Shown here: piece after piece, positions 1-12,270 of the stretch
How the letters are laid out: every line of letters starts with the position of its first letter
Numbering within the stretch: the stretch's first letter is position 1
Source of the DNA: Buxus sempervirens
Lineage: Eukaryota > Streptophyta > Magnoliopsida > Buxales > Buxaceae
Length of the DNA stretch: 64,000 bases
Assembly (NCBI GenBank): GCA_947561395.2
Contig: OX387188.1
Location: 11,310,061-11,374,060 of the forward strand
Direction of reading: 5' to 3'
Translations under genes and position numbers: made by a program
Notes under the pieces: generated by a model
Database searches by the model: none
The model's input: only the letters and a program-made list of their open reading frames with translations
Told to the model about the DNA's origin: nothing

Positions 1-368
1 ATTGGGATTAATTTCGGTTTAAATAGCATGATTTATGATCTAATAAGTGGAAAAGGGGCCTACTGGTAATTATACTTAATTAGAGCCTTAATTTGAGAAA
101 TAATAGAAGTCATAGGGTGATTTGGTAATATTTAAAAATAAGAAATGAAAATAGAACGAAAATTCATTAAATAGGAGTTTCTTTTGTATGGGGTTTAGGA
201 GAGAGAAATAGAGATAAAACAGAAAAGTTCCAAGTAAGAATATAACTCTTAGTTGGGTGTGTAGAATTTAGGGTTTTTTATTCTCCTTGATTGATCCATA
301 TGGCTAAGAGAGAAGAGAGCTAGGTTGCTAGCATCTCACAGCTGGGCAAGGAAGAAGAAGAGGAAGAT

Positions 369-443
<75 letters not shown>

Positions 444-1157
444 CAAGGCTATTGAGATTATTATTATTACCTGCTGAGTGGTAGAGATTATTATTACCTG
501 CTTGGTGGTAAAAATTATTATTACTTGCCTGGAGGAAGAGATTGGTGAACTCCTTGGTCAAAGAAATTGGTTAATCTCCTTGGGAAGAGAAGTTGTTGGT
601 TACCTCTCTAAAGAGAGAGATGGATTGGTATACCATGTAATGACAAAAAAATTGATTTTGAAAAGGGATGGTGATGTTACGATATTTGTGTTATTGTATT
701 GCAACTCAAGAAAGGTTTTAGAAAATTATATGTGGATTGTTTTCTTTCATATATGTTGCTACTTGTTGAGATTTTATATCTCATCCTTGTTTTCAATGTT
801 TGGTTTTCAAGTTCGATTGGAGAGGAAGCCACAGGATAGAACACTAGTTGGCTTGAAGATCTAGAGTTGCTAAAGGTTAAGAGTAGTGATATGAATGTGG
901 GAGTTTCATTTTCTTAGTGTAGTAGTGGACGATTTAGAAGTAATTTGAGATTTAATGAGTTGTAGTTGCCTTTCTTTTGAACAGTTGATGTAATTGCAGG
1001 TTTGAGGATTTTAATGAATAAATAAAGTTTTTCAGTGCACCCTTATTTACTTTTATCCTTTTATGCTTTTGTTCTTAATTGTTTTGTCATCATTAAAGTA
1101 ATACTTTGATCAGTGAAAAAAAATAAAAGAAGAGAGAAGACCAGATCTGGGGTGTTA
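1..1157. other. Unassigned repeat-like sequence, possible LTR right part
   Basis: No convincing gene. A purine-rich leader-like stretch (300-440) holds a GA microsatellite, an AATAAA-like A-rich stretch lies near 1016-1026, and the block ends at about 1157 in GATCTGGGGTGTTATG. That end resembles the LTR termini further on (GGATCTGGGGCATTACA) with the final CA lost. I infer it may be the right part of a plus-oriented LTR whose start is outside the window. The 128-codon open frame at 478-864 overlaps short internal repeats (ATTATTATTACCTG) and resembles no family I know. Confidence 0.3.
371..439. repeat. (GA)n microsatellite
   Basis: About 34 uninterrupted GA units directly after a GAAGAAGAAGAGG tract. 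Purine-rich leaders of this kind also open the other LTRs in the window. Confidence 0.95.
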
Positions 1158-1692
1158 TGGGTGCCACCTCAAATAATTTTGCTATGAGAAGAAGGCCTAC
1201 AAAGTAGTTCAGACGACTTTACACTTACAAGACTCTGAAACTCACAACTTTGACAAGGAACTGAAGAACTCTTTAGATCTGCTCTCACTAGCACTTAGGA
1301 ACTCCGAAAATCTTCTCTGTGAATGTCTCTAAATGAACACACTCAATAAACATAGGAACTCTCATGTACCATTTTCAAACAAACAGGAACTCCATGGTAT
1401 ATCGATTAGAAGATGAAGAAGAAAGGTTTTTGATGGCTCAAGACTTTGAGAGAATTCTCCAAGGTAGAACTATGGTTTTTGTCCCTCAAAGGAATGCTAT
1501 AGGTCGTACATAAGGATACTTAAATAACCCTCAAAGGGTTTCCATTGTAGTAGAAATCGAATCTAGAAACAGAATCCTGAATAATTAGAAAATCTTCTTA
1601 ATGCTTGAACTTTGATTCAAGCGTTGATCATGCATTCCTCAAAAACTCATATACATCGGTAGAAGGGGCATACAATCAACTTGCATTGACCA
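1158..1692. other. Unassigned intergenic or repeat remnant
   Basis: AT-rich and without a sustained reading frame. It contains recurrent GGAACTC-type words (1290, 1350, 1387) and ends at the TGTGTGCG start of an L3-type LTR. I cannot assign it to a family. Confidence 0.3.
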
Positions 1693-1885
1693 TGTGTGCG
1701 TGCCTCAAGCCCACGCGATTGTGTGTGGTTTATGGAGTCGCCACTACCTGAAAGGGTGCAGGTAGACACTTGGTCCTAGAAGTCTATCTAGGGCTTGGTC
1801 TGCATTTAGAGTTCTAGGCAGGGGTTAGGTTATGGTTCGAGCAAGTCCATAGACACTCCAATCCACCCTGTCAAAATATGGGTCC
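1693..1885 (+). mobile_element. L3-family LTR, 5' piece, split by later insertions
   Basis: Starts TGTGTGCGTGC and carries the family landmark GGAGTCGCCACTACCTG...GTGCAGGTAGACAC, which also occurs at 17224-17260 and 52230-52270. It is cut at 1885 by the solo LTR 1886-8799 and resumes at 8805 (CATAGGTTATCC, matching the L3 word after GGTCCC). A second solo LTR cuts it at 8891, and it resumes at 11464 (GGGACCGCAAG) for about 40 bp. After roughly 11505 the L3 similarity stops, so this host LTR is truncated. Confidence 0.75.
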
Positions 1886-2849
1886 TGTAAAATCCCAGAT
1901 TTTATTAATAAAATAATTGTAATATTTAAATAGACTGATCAAGTTATTAATATTGCAGGAGATGAGGCATTGGTCCAACTCGGAGAAGTCCAAGGGACCT
2001 AGAGGGAATTGGGGAACCTATCTAAGGTAAGTTTATGAAATTAGGTTGAGTAAATTTTTAATATAATAATTTTGTGTTGCGGTGTTATATTTAAGTAAGT
2101 ATTGATAAAAGAAAAAAAAATAAGAATAAAAAGAAGGTGGTCGAACCCAGAGAGTGGAGGGTTGACCCAGATCAGGGTTGGTTTGATGTTGTTTGGTTTA
2201 ATGAAGGAAGGGGGCATTTTAGTAAAAAGAGGGGGAATAATAAAATAACCTAAATAATCAAGCGACTGTTCACGTTCAAAGTGAACAACCGCCAACTTCA
2301 ACTTCTTCTTCTCTTCCTTGTGATCAAACCCTAACATTCAAGCAACCATTGGAGCAGACTTTAGAGAAGGAGGAATAGGATTTTCGTCTGAAAAATTTCA
2401 GGTAAGAAAAAAACTAGAAAAATCTGTTTTTGGGAGTCTATACGTGAATGAAAGTCTCTAAACGTATGATTTTTTAATCCAGAAGAGATAAATGCTTGCT
2501 GTGATTGATTGGAACATCTTTGGGGTGATAGTGTAGAGCTATTAAAGGAGTTGTTTGTCCCAAACGAGGTAAGTAGTCCCTTCAAAATCACATAAACAGA
2601 ATTTCGTATTTATTCGATGATCATATTTATTCGCATGTTTGCTGATCCGTTTGCTTATTATATTGTGTATTAATTGTTAAAAATTGTTCTAACATGTTTT
2701 GGAAGTATTCTTGAATAGTTTAGTATGGATTTGATGCTGTAGAATTCAAGTTTTCGATTTTTGAATGATTTGCGCAACTTTTCGAAAGCTGCAGAGACTG
2801 TTTTCGCGACAAGCCACTCGAACTGCCGCTTGAGCGCCCATATGGGTCT

Positions 2850-4947
2850 TGTACACACCCCAAAATTGCATGATTTTTGATAAATCTTGAAGGAGAGAAA
2901 TATTTTATTGGAATTTTCAATTCTTAGCATTGGGTTTGAGATCCTTAACCCATTTGAATCCAAAACATGTAAATAAGTATTGCTTGTGCTGGTAAAGGTC
3001 AAGGCTATGTAGAATCTATGTAGACATCCCATTTCTGACAAAACCGCATTTAGTATGTGGTTTGGTCTTGACTGCATTTTATATGCGGTCAAGGCATGAC
3101 CGCAATATATATGCGGTCAAGGCATGACTGCAATATATATACGGTCACGCGAAGTTTGTGCATTTTTGCAGAAACTCGATTTCTGAGCCATATTTACTAC
3201 TCCTACCTCTCTCTAGGAGTTTCGTCCTCCCCTTGTTACCCTCCCTTGGTTTTTAGATTTACCCCAACTCAAGTTTTAAAACTAAGTTGGAACATTCTAG
3301 AACCTTATTTTGGCATACCCTTGTGACCACCCATGCCCTTGAGTTCTCCTATAAATGGAGGGCTTCACCTCAAGCAAATGGGCGAGAATTGAAGCTAGAA
3401 GAGCTCCAAGTGAAGAAGAGAACCCCTACCTCTCAGCTTTCTCAAATCCAGGTAAGCCTTTCTCCCATTTTATTTTCTGTTTTAAATTCTAGGATTATTC
3501 AGTTCTTCTACTTTTTCTGTAGAATAAGGCTTGTGTATGGTTGTAACCCCAAACCTAAATCCAAGTACCTCAAGCATCTTTTCTAGCCGTAAAACGTGAA
3601 GAGAGATCTAGGGGAAAGGAGGACAGGAATGGATTCGTAGGATGGACCCCGATGTGTTGTAATCTTTGATATATGTATTTTTAATACTCTGTTTAGGTTA
3701 TGTGATTGTTTATTGTTGAAATATGGAGGAATATCATGGATCTATGCTGTTCATAGCATTAGATTTTATTTTCCTCCTAGATATTGGTTTTCTACACAAC
3801 TACACCCACCACATTGTTTTCTTTCTTTTGGTTATTATTAGGCTAGGACTTTGGATCTACCATGATCAATATGGTAGATCTGAAATCAAAATCCTTAAAG
3901 TAACCTCTAGGGTTTCATGAGTTGATTTTTGAGTTATTTAATTTTTGAGAGAGGATCCTATGGTCTAAACTCTCCCTTTTTTTTTTATGTTTTTCATTAA
4001 CATGGGTATATCTGGTTTAGATCTCTCAACCAATGAGAAATCTGGACCAAATCTGTACCCTAGATGGTTCGGATTTATTCTTCAATGTTATGAGGTGATT
4101 TTTTAGTTGTTTTCAATTTTTTAGAGAAGATCCTATAGTCTAAACTCTCCCTTTTTGATGTTTTTCATCAACATGTGTGTATCTGGTTTAGATCTCTCAA
4201 CCAATGAGAAATCTGGACCAAACTTGTACCCTAGATGGTTCGGATTTATTCTTCAATGTCATGAAGTGATTCTTGAGTTGTTTTAATTTTTGAGAGAGGA
4301 TCTTATGGTCTAAACTCTCCCTTTTTGATGTTGTTCATCAACATGGGTGTATCTGATTTATATCTCTCAAATAATGAGAGATCTGGACCAGATTTGTACC
4401 CTAGATTGTTCAGGTTTATTCTTCAATATTTTGTCAAAAGATTTTTTAACTTTTATCATGTAGTTTCAAGATTTCAATGATTTAACTTAAAAGCTAGTTT
4501 TTCAAGTTTTTACTTTAGGTTTGTTTTCTTTATCTTGATTTTACTCGATCATGAAACCTTAGAGATGGCATATTCATATGAAGGGTCCAGAATTAATTAG
4601 GCCATTCATATAGAAAAGGCCATACATCTTTTTACTCTTTTTCCTTTACTTTTGATTTGATTTTTGTTGGCAAGCCTCTTTCAAAGCATGAACAATACTT
4701 GGCAACCACCTTGTGTGGATGAATAGGGGTGCCTAACACCTTCCCCTATTCATAACCTAATCTCCTTACCCATCTTTGGTTTTTTATTTTAAAGTAGAGT
4801 TATTTTTACTCTAGTTTTGCCTTTTGTATTTTATTTGATTATTTTGGGTGTCCATTCACACCTAAAAAGGAATGGTGGTGACTCCTTGATTTTATTAATC
4901 CGGTGTGATGATTAGGAAGTCATTGAATTGATTTTCCATGTCTCACA
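2850..4947 (+). mobile_element. Solo LTR, family L4, nested in L2 solo LTR
   Basis: Starts TGTACACACCCCAAAATTG and ends CCATGTCTCACA, with perfect TSDs GGTCT at 2845-2849 and 4948-4952. The reverse complement of 14202-16013 has the same design: a TGTAGACATCCCAAATTG start, the GGTGTTAGGCACTCC-like and GTGGTGACTCC regions, and a CCATGTCTCACA end. It contains a threefold tandem repeat (3905-4440). Confidence 0.9.
3905..4440 (+). repeat. Three tandem ~172-bp units inside the L4 LTR
   Basis: The phrase GATCCTATGGTCTAAACTCTCC recurs with small changes near 3955, 4128 and 4300. Each is followed by CAACATGGGTRTATCTG, ATCTCTCAACCAATGAGAAATC and a TGGTTCGGATTTATTCTTC-like segment. The minus-oriented copy 14202-16013 has a single equivalent unit, so the amplification is specific to this copy. 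Confidence 0.85.
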
Positions 4948-5798
4948 GGTCTCAAGAGTGTGGTCGCGGGTGCTCGATGCCACTCAAGCGGCATCGAGGG
5001 CGCCCCTGCCTATGCTTTTTATTTTTTAGAAAACCCGAAAGTGATCAAAACTCAGAACAACGAATGCCTGAAGCGTCGCTTGAATGACCTCTCGAGCGAC
5101 CAACCCTGAAGTCACCTAGATTTCATGTCGCCGTTCGAGCGCTCGATGCCGCTCAAGCGCCCTTTGTCAGATTTTAGAATTTTTCCAACCTAGTTTTCCA
5201 CTACAAAATTGTTTTTATTCAATTTCAACCAATGTACCATCAAGATTAGAGTGTTTAGAGATAGTTTGTACTAGCGGATCATTGAAATAAATTTTTATAA
5301 ATATTTTGGGTACGTTTTGCTAAAGAGGCTTTTTAACTTAGTCCCATTGTTCCAAACAATTCCTTTTTGAACAAAACTTGATTTTAAGAGTTTCTACACC
5401 TGTATTTGAGTTACTTGAACATATTTTGTGCATCGAAGGATTCGATACACATTCGGGACATAGTTGCCCATTGAAACCTGGAGTTTGGACATATTACTTG
5501 GTTCCACTTGTGTGGGTTTTTGGGTCACAGTTGTGATAAGGCAGTTGCCTGGTTTGTTTATTCTGCAATTGCGGGTTTGTTATTTGACACAGTTGTGTCT
5601 CCGTGTATGTAGGTGCTATTGGGAGGTATGTCTATCACCTGGTTTAGTTTTCCACCGTTGAGTGGGCTTAGCAATTGCATGGATCTATAGATTAGCTAGC
5701 AAGTGAAATGTTTTCTAGAAGGGTTTGAATTCTCTGTCATAGGCATTCCATCATCTTGAGGATGGTACCACTCCTGGATAGGTCAGTCGCTACGTTAC

Positions 5799-8059
5799 TG
5801 TAATGCCCCGGATCCGTGTTGTTCATTAAAGGTATAACACGTCTTACAGAGGGTTAGGTAAGGATCTCATTGACAGTGATTGCTGGATAATCACATAATT
5901 TATACCATATCAGAGTGCACAATTAAAATTCTCATCTAAGAAGTCTATAAAATCTTCAATTAACATCAAATGGTTCCCATTTTCTACCTTATTACATTTC
6001 CCACAAAATCAATTGAAACAGAGTTTAAAACTAAAATAACCTACTAGTCTAAGGATTGTAGTAATAATCCTCCTCCCTATATGTGTCAGTCGGATTTACC
6101 CCCGTAGGCGTCTCACCACGAAGATCTAAAAAACAAGCAACAACGAGGGATGAGATACGAATATCTCAGCGAGTGACACATGTATGCAGAAATAGTTAAA
6201 CACAGTTATAAAACATGCTTCGATAAATAACCAACAATTTAAACAACAGATTTCCGATAACACCACAAAAAGGTCAATGTCATGCATATTGTTACATTGA
6301 TTAATCTACATGCCAAGTAGACACTCCACACCTCCATGTACACAGTTCCGGCCTACTCAGGGTATCGGACACTCTGAAATGATGGCTTACTCAGGGTATC
6401 GTCATCCAATGCCGGCCTACTCCGGGTATCGGCACTGACAACCAGGCCTACTCAGGGTATCTGGTTGCTCTACACTGGTCATGGCAACACACAAGGCCAT
6501 GCAATTATACCAATAAACAAATACCATCACATTACTAAGCTTAACAAGGATCCAAGGGAAGCTAAACGCAAAACCGATAAATAACCATATCAACTCCGCA
6601 TTCAGTAAACCCACATTGATTTCAAACCTGTGTACTCCAATACACTCATCACAAGTTGTTCCAACCAGAACATCAACTCACACAATTCGAAGGTTCCCAA
6701 CCTCATAACAACATTCTCATGCAATAAAATTATTCTTACCCACACAAAACCATTCAATACTTTTCATGCATTTGATAGTGAACAAAACCAATTTAAACAA
6801 TTTCAAAAACAGAAAACAGATGAAGTATATATCAAATATGGCTCATTTAAGTATAGGATCATAAGTAGCAACATTCTGCCTAACTTCCTTAAACTCTCCT
6901 TTCGAATAGTTCATACTAATGTTCAGAAGGTGATTCAATAGTCTCAAATTTTGGTTTGACTAATATAGTATTTTCTAACATCCTAACTAGTCAACAAGTA
7001 AGTGCTTAAAAGCCTCAAAGTGTCATGTATCTTATTTTTCTATCAAATCTCATCTCACGGCAAAGAAATGGGCCTTACGCTGACCTCTCGCGCTAGGCAC
7101 GAGGTTTGCGGTAAGAATTCGTTATCAAAACACTGTCGTGCCTATTTCAAAGTTACCACGCGCGAGTTGGGCGCGAGACTCGCGCGACATACGCGTGAAG
7201 AAAATGAAGACCGTGCGAGATACGCGCGCGATGGCGCGGGCTCGGCGGTACGTCGAATTTTCGTTTCGCCGATCATGGTGAGTTGGCGCTGGGTTGGCAC
7301 CACTCGGCGAATACCCCCTGTTTCTTTAACTCTCTGTTAGTTCAAGATCTACACGACTGGCCGAACGTTTTCCCTCTGTAACAATTTTCCTAGTCTCCAA
7401 ACATTCCCAGAACACGTTTAAATCACTTTTGAAATTAATCTAATCACATTTTTATTTATGTCATTCAATCCTAAAGAAACCACACTAGGACTATCTCCGT
7501 CCAGAAAACACATGACTATCTCCTACCAGAAAACATATGCATTCAGATTAAACCTACGAATAATACGAAAACCCAGTTTTAAAACGATGCCACTCACATT
7601 ATACGCTTCCAAGTCTTGGCAACAGCAACCCCTCGTAGAGCAAACCCTAACCAACAGTCGTTCGTCTGGTTGCTATAGTCGCTCAGATGCTCTTTTGATC
7701 ACAATAGGAAAACCCTTCTGAACTCCTTGATCACGAACACCAAACGGCAGGAACTTCCCCAGTTCTTCTTCTCTCCTAAAGAAACCTAGGACAAATCGCC
7801 GCAGCAGCAATCGCCAATCCTCTCAGTACGAGTATACGCGTATTAAGAAAAACCCAAACCTAATTTTCCTAAAGTATATATATATACCTTCCATAAGTAA
7901 TTTGCCGCTCGACGAACTTTTGAAAACCTCTGATCTGGTGTGTGCTCGCCCACCAAAACTCCTACATATTTACACAAAACTCCTTAACTTTAATTCCCCA
8001 CATCATTAATAACAAAAAAATAATTCTTAGAGAGAAAGAAAAATTATCGGGTTTCTACA
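5799..8059 (-). mobile_element. Solo LTR, family L1, minus orientation
   Basis: On the plus strand it starts TGTAATGCCCCGGATCC and ends ATCGGGTTTCTACA, with TSDs GTTAC at 5794-5798 and 8060-8064. Its length (2261 bp) and order match the LTRs of element A: GGCCTACTCAGGGT repeats at 6350-6470, the GCGCGAG-rich block at 7070-7290, and a gtgagtgg-type donor in the leader near 7580. It carries the terminal acidic exon at 6049-6125. Confidence 0.93.
6049..6125 (-). other. Candidate LTR terminal exon with acidic peptide (L1 solo)
   Basis: On the minus strand a U-rich tract ending TTTAG (CAG in the other copies) is followed by an open segment. It is read from the G of the acceptor AG, opens with residues DLRGETP, ends YREEDYYYNP and stops at TAG. 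The sequence differs from the other L1 copies mostly by conservative changes. Confidence 0.5.
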
Positions 8060-8408
8060 GTTACCCACTCCTGGATAGGTTGGGCCATACATGCTAACTC
8101 ATTCTAGTTGTCAGTTGGGTTCTTCCGTTGGTGTCGAATAGCTAGTCTGCAATTGCGTCTGATCCACTTGTAATTCAGTTAAGTAGCATATTGGCACATG
8201 TCTACGTTCTTTCTCTGGTTTTCTATTTCATGAGTCCCATGAGGTTGAATGGTTTGTGGTTATTGCTATTTTCATTTAATTATTGTTGTTCTGTATTATT
8301 GAGATTAGTCTGATTTATCGTTGCATATTTTATTGTTACAAACTATTTGCATGACTACTTACTGAGATGTTGTTTCTCACATATTTATTTTATCGGCTTT
8401 GTTTTCAG

Positions 8409-8487
8409 ATATTCCTGGTGAGGACGTATAGACACTTCGAGGGATTATACTGAGTACCAGGAAGAAGATTATTTTATTCCTATGTAG
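8409..8487 (+). other. Decayed LTR terminal exon (L2 solo)
   Basis: Follows TTTTGTTTTCAG. It opens DIPGEDV like the element B copies, then hits an in-frame TAG and a small deletion. The 3' part still spells the GRRL/EDYFIP-region nucleotides and the TAG. Confidence 0.5.
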
Positions 8488-8891
8488 GTTTAGGGATTTT
8501 TATTATCAAATTGACTTGGTATTTGGAGGGATTGTTTTAGATTATTTTTATTAGATGACTTTGGAGGATGATGATTCATTTTATTTTAGTTGACCTATCC
8601 AGACTGATTTTGATGCATTTGGTAATGGATGATTTATTTTTATATTCCTCGCTTCTTAGAAGAATTTATCTTTTATTTCCGCACTCTGATTATATTTATT
8701 GGAATTGTTTAAGTCTGGAATTAGTTGTTTTGGGCCATTATCCTAACGTACTAGGTTCGGGTTATTGTTTTTAAATAAACCTGGATCTGGGGCATTACAG
8801 GTCCCATAGGTTATCCTTGGTTGGATTTTATTGAGTCAACTCTTTTTCTTACCTCGTCCTATGCATGCATGCTAGTAGTTTAGGTCTGTGT

Positions 8892-11458
8892 TGTAAAATC
8901 CTGAATTTTTAATATTATTAAAAATTGTATTTTAGTAATAAAGCGGATTGGCCATACATTAATTGATAGAAGAACCTAAGACCCTGGATTTTTAAGAAAT
9001 TTTAATTAAGAGTGAATATTGTAATTAAGGGTAAATACGGGATTAAAGGATTTAATTAGATTAATTAACTCAGAATTTAATAGAAACAGGTGGTTTGGTT
9101 TGTTTAAATTGGTTTAAGTGGTTTACTTAAAAAAGTTATATATATATGTTAATTGATAGAAGAACTTGAAGGTTCTTCTTTCTAGTCGTCAAGGGTGGAG
9201 AAAACGAATGAGAGAATAAGAAGGAGAAGAAAGGGGGATTTGACCTTGGGTTTGCACGTCTCCAAGTAAGTAGAACCTTTTCTACTTACTGTTTGCAAAG
9301 AACTTGTAGTTTCAGCGAGAAATATAGTTTCGTTTGGTTTCATGCGATTTTGGGGTTTTCGTCGTTTGATTTGTGTAAAGCAAGATGTAAATGGTTAGAT
9401 TTTTATTATTAGTGTTCTTTGATGATTTTCGAGCTTTAAGTTGCTATGAATTCAAACTCTAGAGTGTAATTTCCAGATTTGGGCATTTTGGGGTTCATTT
9501 GAAGAACATCCACAATCTGTCGCGATTTATAGGTTAAATTGTTATAGAAACATTTAGAAAGTATTCCTTGGTGATTCAGAAGCTATTCCCAAAGTTTTAG
9601 AATAATCCAATTAAGTTTTGGTAGTAAAACTTTAGAGAAAAACTCCAAAAATCGCGGTTGTTTGTAACCTATGTTTTACCCTGAAATTTGGCCTAATGTC
9701 TGAAGCGCGGCTCGAGCGCCCCTTTGGGCGCCCAGCCAAATTTAAACCTGAAAATCCAACCTAGACTGGCGCCTGAAGTACGGCTCGAGCGCCCCTTTGA
9801 GCACCCAGCCTATGTTTCCTTAACCCAAGAGTCCAAATTCTAGGCAAAACGAGCGCCTGAAGGGCAGCTCGAGCACCCATTCGAGCGCCCAAGGTAGAAA
9901 ACCATATTTTTCCCAATTTGAGGTGATTTCAACTATAGAATTGTTTTTAATCAAATCCAACTTATGTACAAATAAGATTTAAGTATTTAGGAAGCACTTG
10001 CACAGGAATTATATTAAAATTCAATATAACAAAGAATTTGTGCACATTCTACTAAACTAGGTTCTTAAGAGACCTTTGGTTCCATACTCTTACAGATTTA
10101 GTTTATTTTGATTCCGCCAATTGGAACATCTATCTGAGACCTTTCCTAAAGTGTTTTCAAATGCCAATTATAAATATGAGCTTATACCAATTATTTGGCC
10201 ACCTATTCCACCAAATTGGCTTATTTTATTGTTAAAAGTGGATTTTATGGTTTCCCACTAACTTATAATGATTCCAAAGTTTTTTACTCATGTGATCCTC
10301 ATCCTTGTTCATGTTTTAAGTATATAATCCCAGAGAATATCAATTCTGGTTAGATTTAAGAAAATAGTGAATTTGGGCTCTATTTTGTATTGCTTGGGTT
10401 TGATTTGGTTTTGATTTGAAAACTTGCATTGTTTTGAACTATTGTGAACTATTTCTAGAGTTTGAGATTATATGATATTTGAGATTGGAATTTGATTTCT
10501 GGTTTTGTTTTCCTCCATGTACTTGGAGAGATGGATTGAGATGCCCATGTACTTGGGTAGATGTTATACCTCCGTGTACTTGGGGATGCCCCATGTACTT
10601 GGGATGTTGATGCCTCTGTGTACTCATAGACGGCCCGTGTACTCGGGATGATATGATTGAGATTGAGATGAGTTGTACTTGCTAGATTTTCATGATTGGT
10701 TTGGTTTTAGAGTCTAGTGAGCATAGCTCTATATGGATCCATATTTAGGAGCTAGATAGTGGGAAGGATTGTTCTTTGCTAGTGGTAATTTTTTGTTCGC
10801 GCACGCGTTTCCATCGTGTACTTGATGAGGTCTTTTCTGTACTGGTGGGTTGCGGCTTTCCCTCATTTTATCGTGTACTCGGACTATGACTGGATAGTAC
10901 ATGCCAACCCTTCTCTGTATTAGTTGGGTTCTCCCGCAATAAGACGATGATCGTGTACTCGGCTTCGCTCATAAACCGGGAGGTGACATAGTGGACATTG
11001 ATATCACCCTAGTTAAAGGCAGTCTTATTTCATGAGTCCTACTATGATTTATCGATTTCTGATTAGATACTGCAAATTTGTTTGACATGATCGATTATTC
11101 GAGTTTATCTCATATTGATTGATGATTATTGTTGAATAAATCTGATTATCCGTGTTACCATTACTAATATACGTTTTATAACTATTCATGTTTTAGAACT
11201 GTTAAAAATGTATTTGAGCATGCATGTGCTACTTACTGGGATATTCGTATCTCATACTGTTTTGTTTTGTTTTGTTTTCAGATCTTGAAGAGGACGATAC
11301 TCTATGGGTAAATGTTTAGATTATGTTTATCAGAATATAGATATGGTATTTCATTTGAGATGGGTTTAGTTGACTCTGATTATATATCTTATTGTTTATT
11401 CATGTTTTCCTTCACTCTGATATATCGATCTTGTGTGAAATAAATCCGGGGCGTTACA
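8892..11458 (+). mobile_element. Solo LTR, family L5
   Basis: TGTAAAATCCTGAA at the start and AATCCGGGGCGTTACA at the end, with TSDs TGTGT at 8887-8891 and 11459-11463 (2567 bp). Inside are a purine-rich leader ending CCAAG|GTAAGTAG-like near 9267, a block of CTCGAGCGCCC words (9690-9900), a minisatellite built on CATGTACTTGGG (10512-10650), a hairpin (11237-11254) and an acceptor TTTGTTTTCAG ending at 11281. It inserted into the L3 LTR remnant. Confidence 0.92.
10512..10660 (+). repeat. TGTACTTGGG-type minisatellite in L5 LTR
   Basis: Irregular tandem units with the core CC(A/G)TGTACTTGGG, about six copies. The shared word TGTACTYGG is also the core of the L2 minisatellite. Confidence 0.7.
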
Positions 11459-11505
11459 TGTGTGGGACCGCAAGTCTGGTTTGGTCCTTTTGATTTAATT
11501 ATATC

Positions 11506-12270
11506 AAAGGAATCATGAATGTCTTTAGCTGCTTCAAGCAAAGCTTGAGTTGCTACATGAGCACGGATCTCATCAGTTTGAACATCTCCATCATGTGGTC
11601 TTCTTTCTTTCTATTGGAGGTACCAACTCACCAATTTATCCTACTGAGGATGGTTCCTAAGAAGTGTGCTCATCTCCACCAACCCTCGGTCTATCATCCA
11701 TAACCTTGAAATCTTGTTCAAATAATTCCATGAATTTATCATAATCCTTTGCCATCTGCTCTTGGATGGCTAGGAATTTCTGTTGTTGCTCATCTACACT
11801 TTTCAATCCATTTCTCAAAACTACTAACCTTTGATCTAGTTATTGAAATCTCCTCTTGTCTATTTCAGATACAGTGACAGGAGTAGAAGTAAGATCATCC
11901 CTCAACTTCTTTTTCACTCTAGATATCTCAGCAAATTTCTGAACTATCTAAATCCTTTGAGCTACCTGGATTTCAGTAATGTCAAAGATCTGTTGTTGCC
12001 TCCTTAGTTGATTCTCATAAATCCTCTTATTCTCATCTTTCAAGTCCTATTGAGAAGTCAAGTTCTGAGAAAGGATAGAAGTGAGATAAGAAGGAAGAGC
12101 TGGAGATGGAGGTACAGGAGTAGAAGAAGGATCTAAAGGAGGTACAGAAGGCTCCTGTGAAGAGGAAGGAATATCAGAAGGAAAATCATGATAATGAGAA
12201 TGAAAATATATAGAAGGCTGATCTTGACCATTATCTAGAGGAGTAGGAGGTGCACTAGAGGAAGGAGCTA
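11506..12270 (-). pseudogene. Decayed minus-strand coding remnant, Pro/Ser-rich then coiled-coil
   Basis: Reading the minus strand from about 12268 downwards in one frame gives a coherent but interrupted protein. About 70 residues rich in Pro, Ser and Thr come first. A charged Gln/Lys/Glu-rich stretch follows with coiled-coil character (words such as LRRQQQIFDI, DEQQQKFLAIQEQMAKDYDK). At least six in-frame stops break it. No zinc finger, protease or polymerase motif is visible. It could be an extra ORF of a gypsy element or a remnant of a transposon protein. The frame coherence is what I see; the origin is a guess. Confidence 0.4.

Larger units (their letters stand above)
1886..8799 (+). mobile_element. 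Solo LTR, family L2, carrying two nested solo LTRs
   Basis: Begins TGTAAAATCCCAG and ends GGATCTGGGGCATTACA, the same termini as both LTRs of element B. It is flanked by perfect TSDs GGTCC (1881-1885 and 8800-8804). Removing the two nested insertions (2850-4947 and 5799-8059, each with one TSD copy) leaves about 2545 bp, in line with the B LTRs (about 2426 and 2613 bp). There is no internal region or primer site, so it is an LTR-LTR recombination product. It keeps the L2 leader, the CG-rich block and the acceptor near 8408. Confidence 0.93.

Noticed and set aside
478..864. 128-codon open frame
   Set aside because: Starts in short internal repeats, has no family resemblance, and lies in repeat-like sequence.
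3019..3045. TGTAGACATCCC as the left end of the L4 solo LTR
   Set aside because: The flank there does not match the right flank; moving the start to 2850 gives a perfect GGTCT duplication.
7002..7340. 112-codon plus-strand frame, Arg-rich
   Set aside because: Falls in the CG-rich block of the L1 solo LTR, where stop codons are rare by composition.
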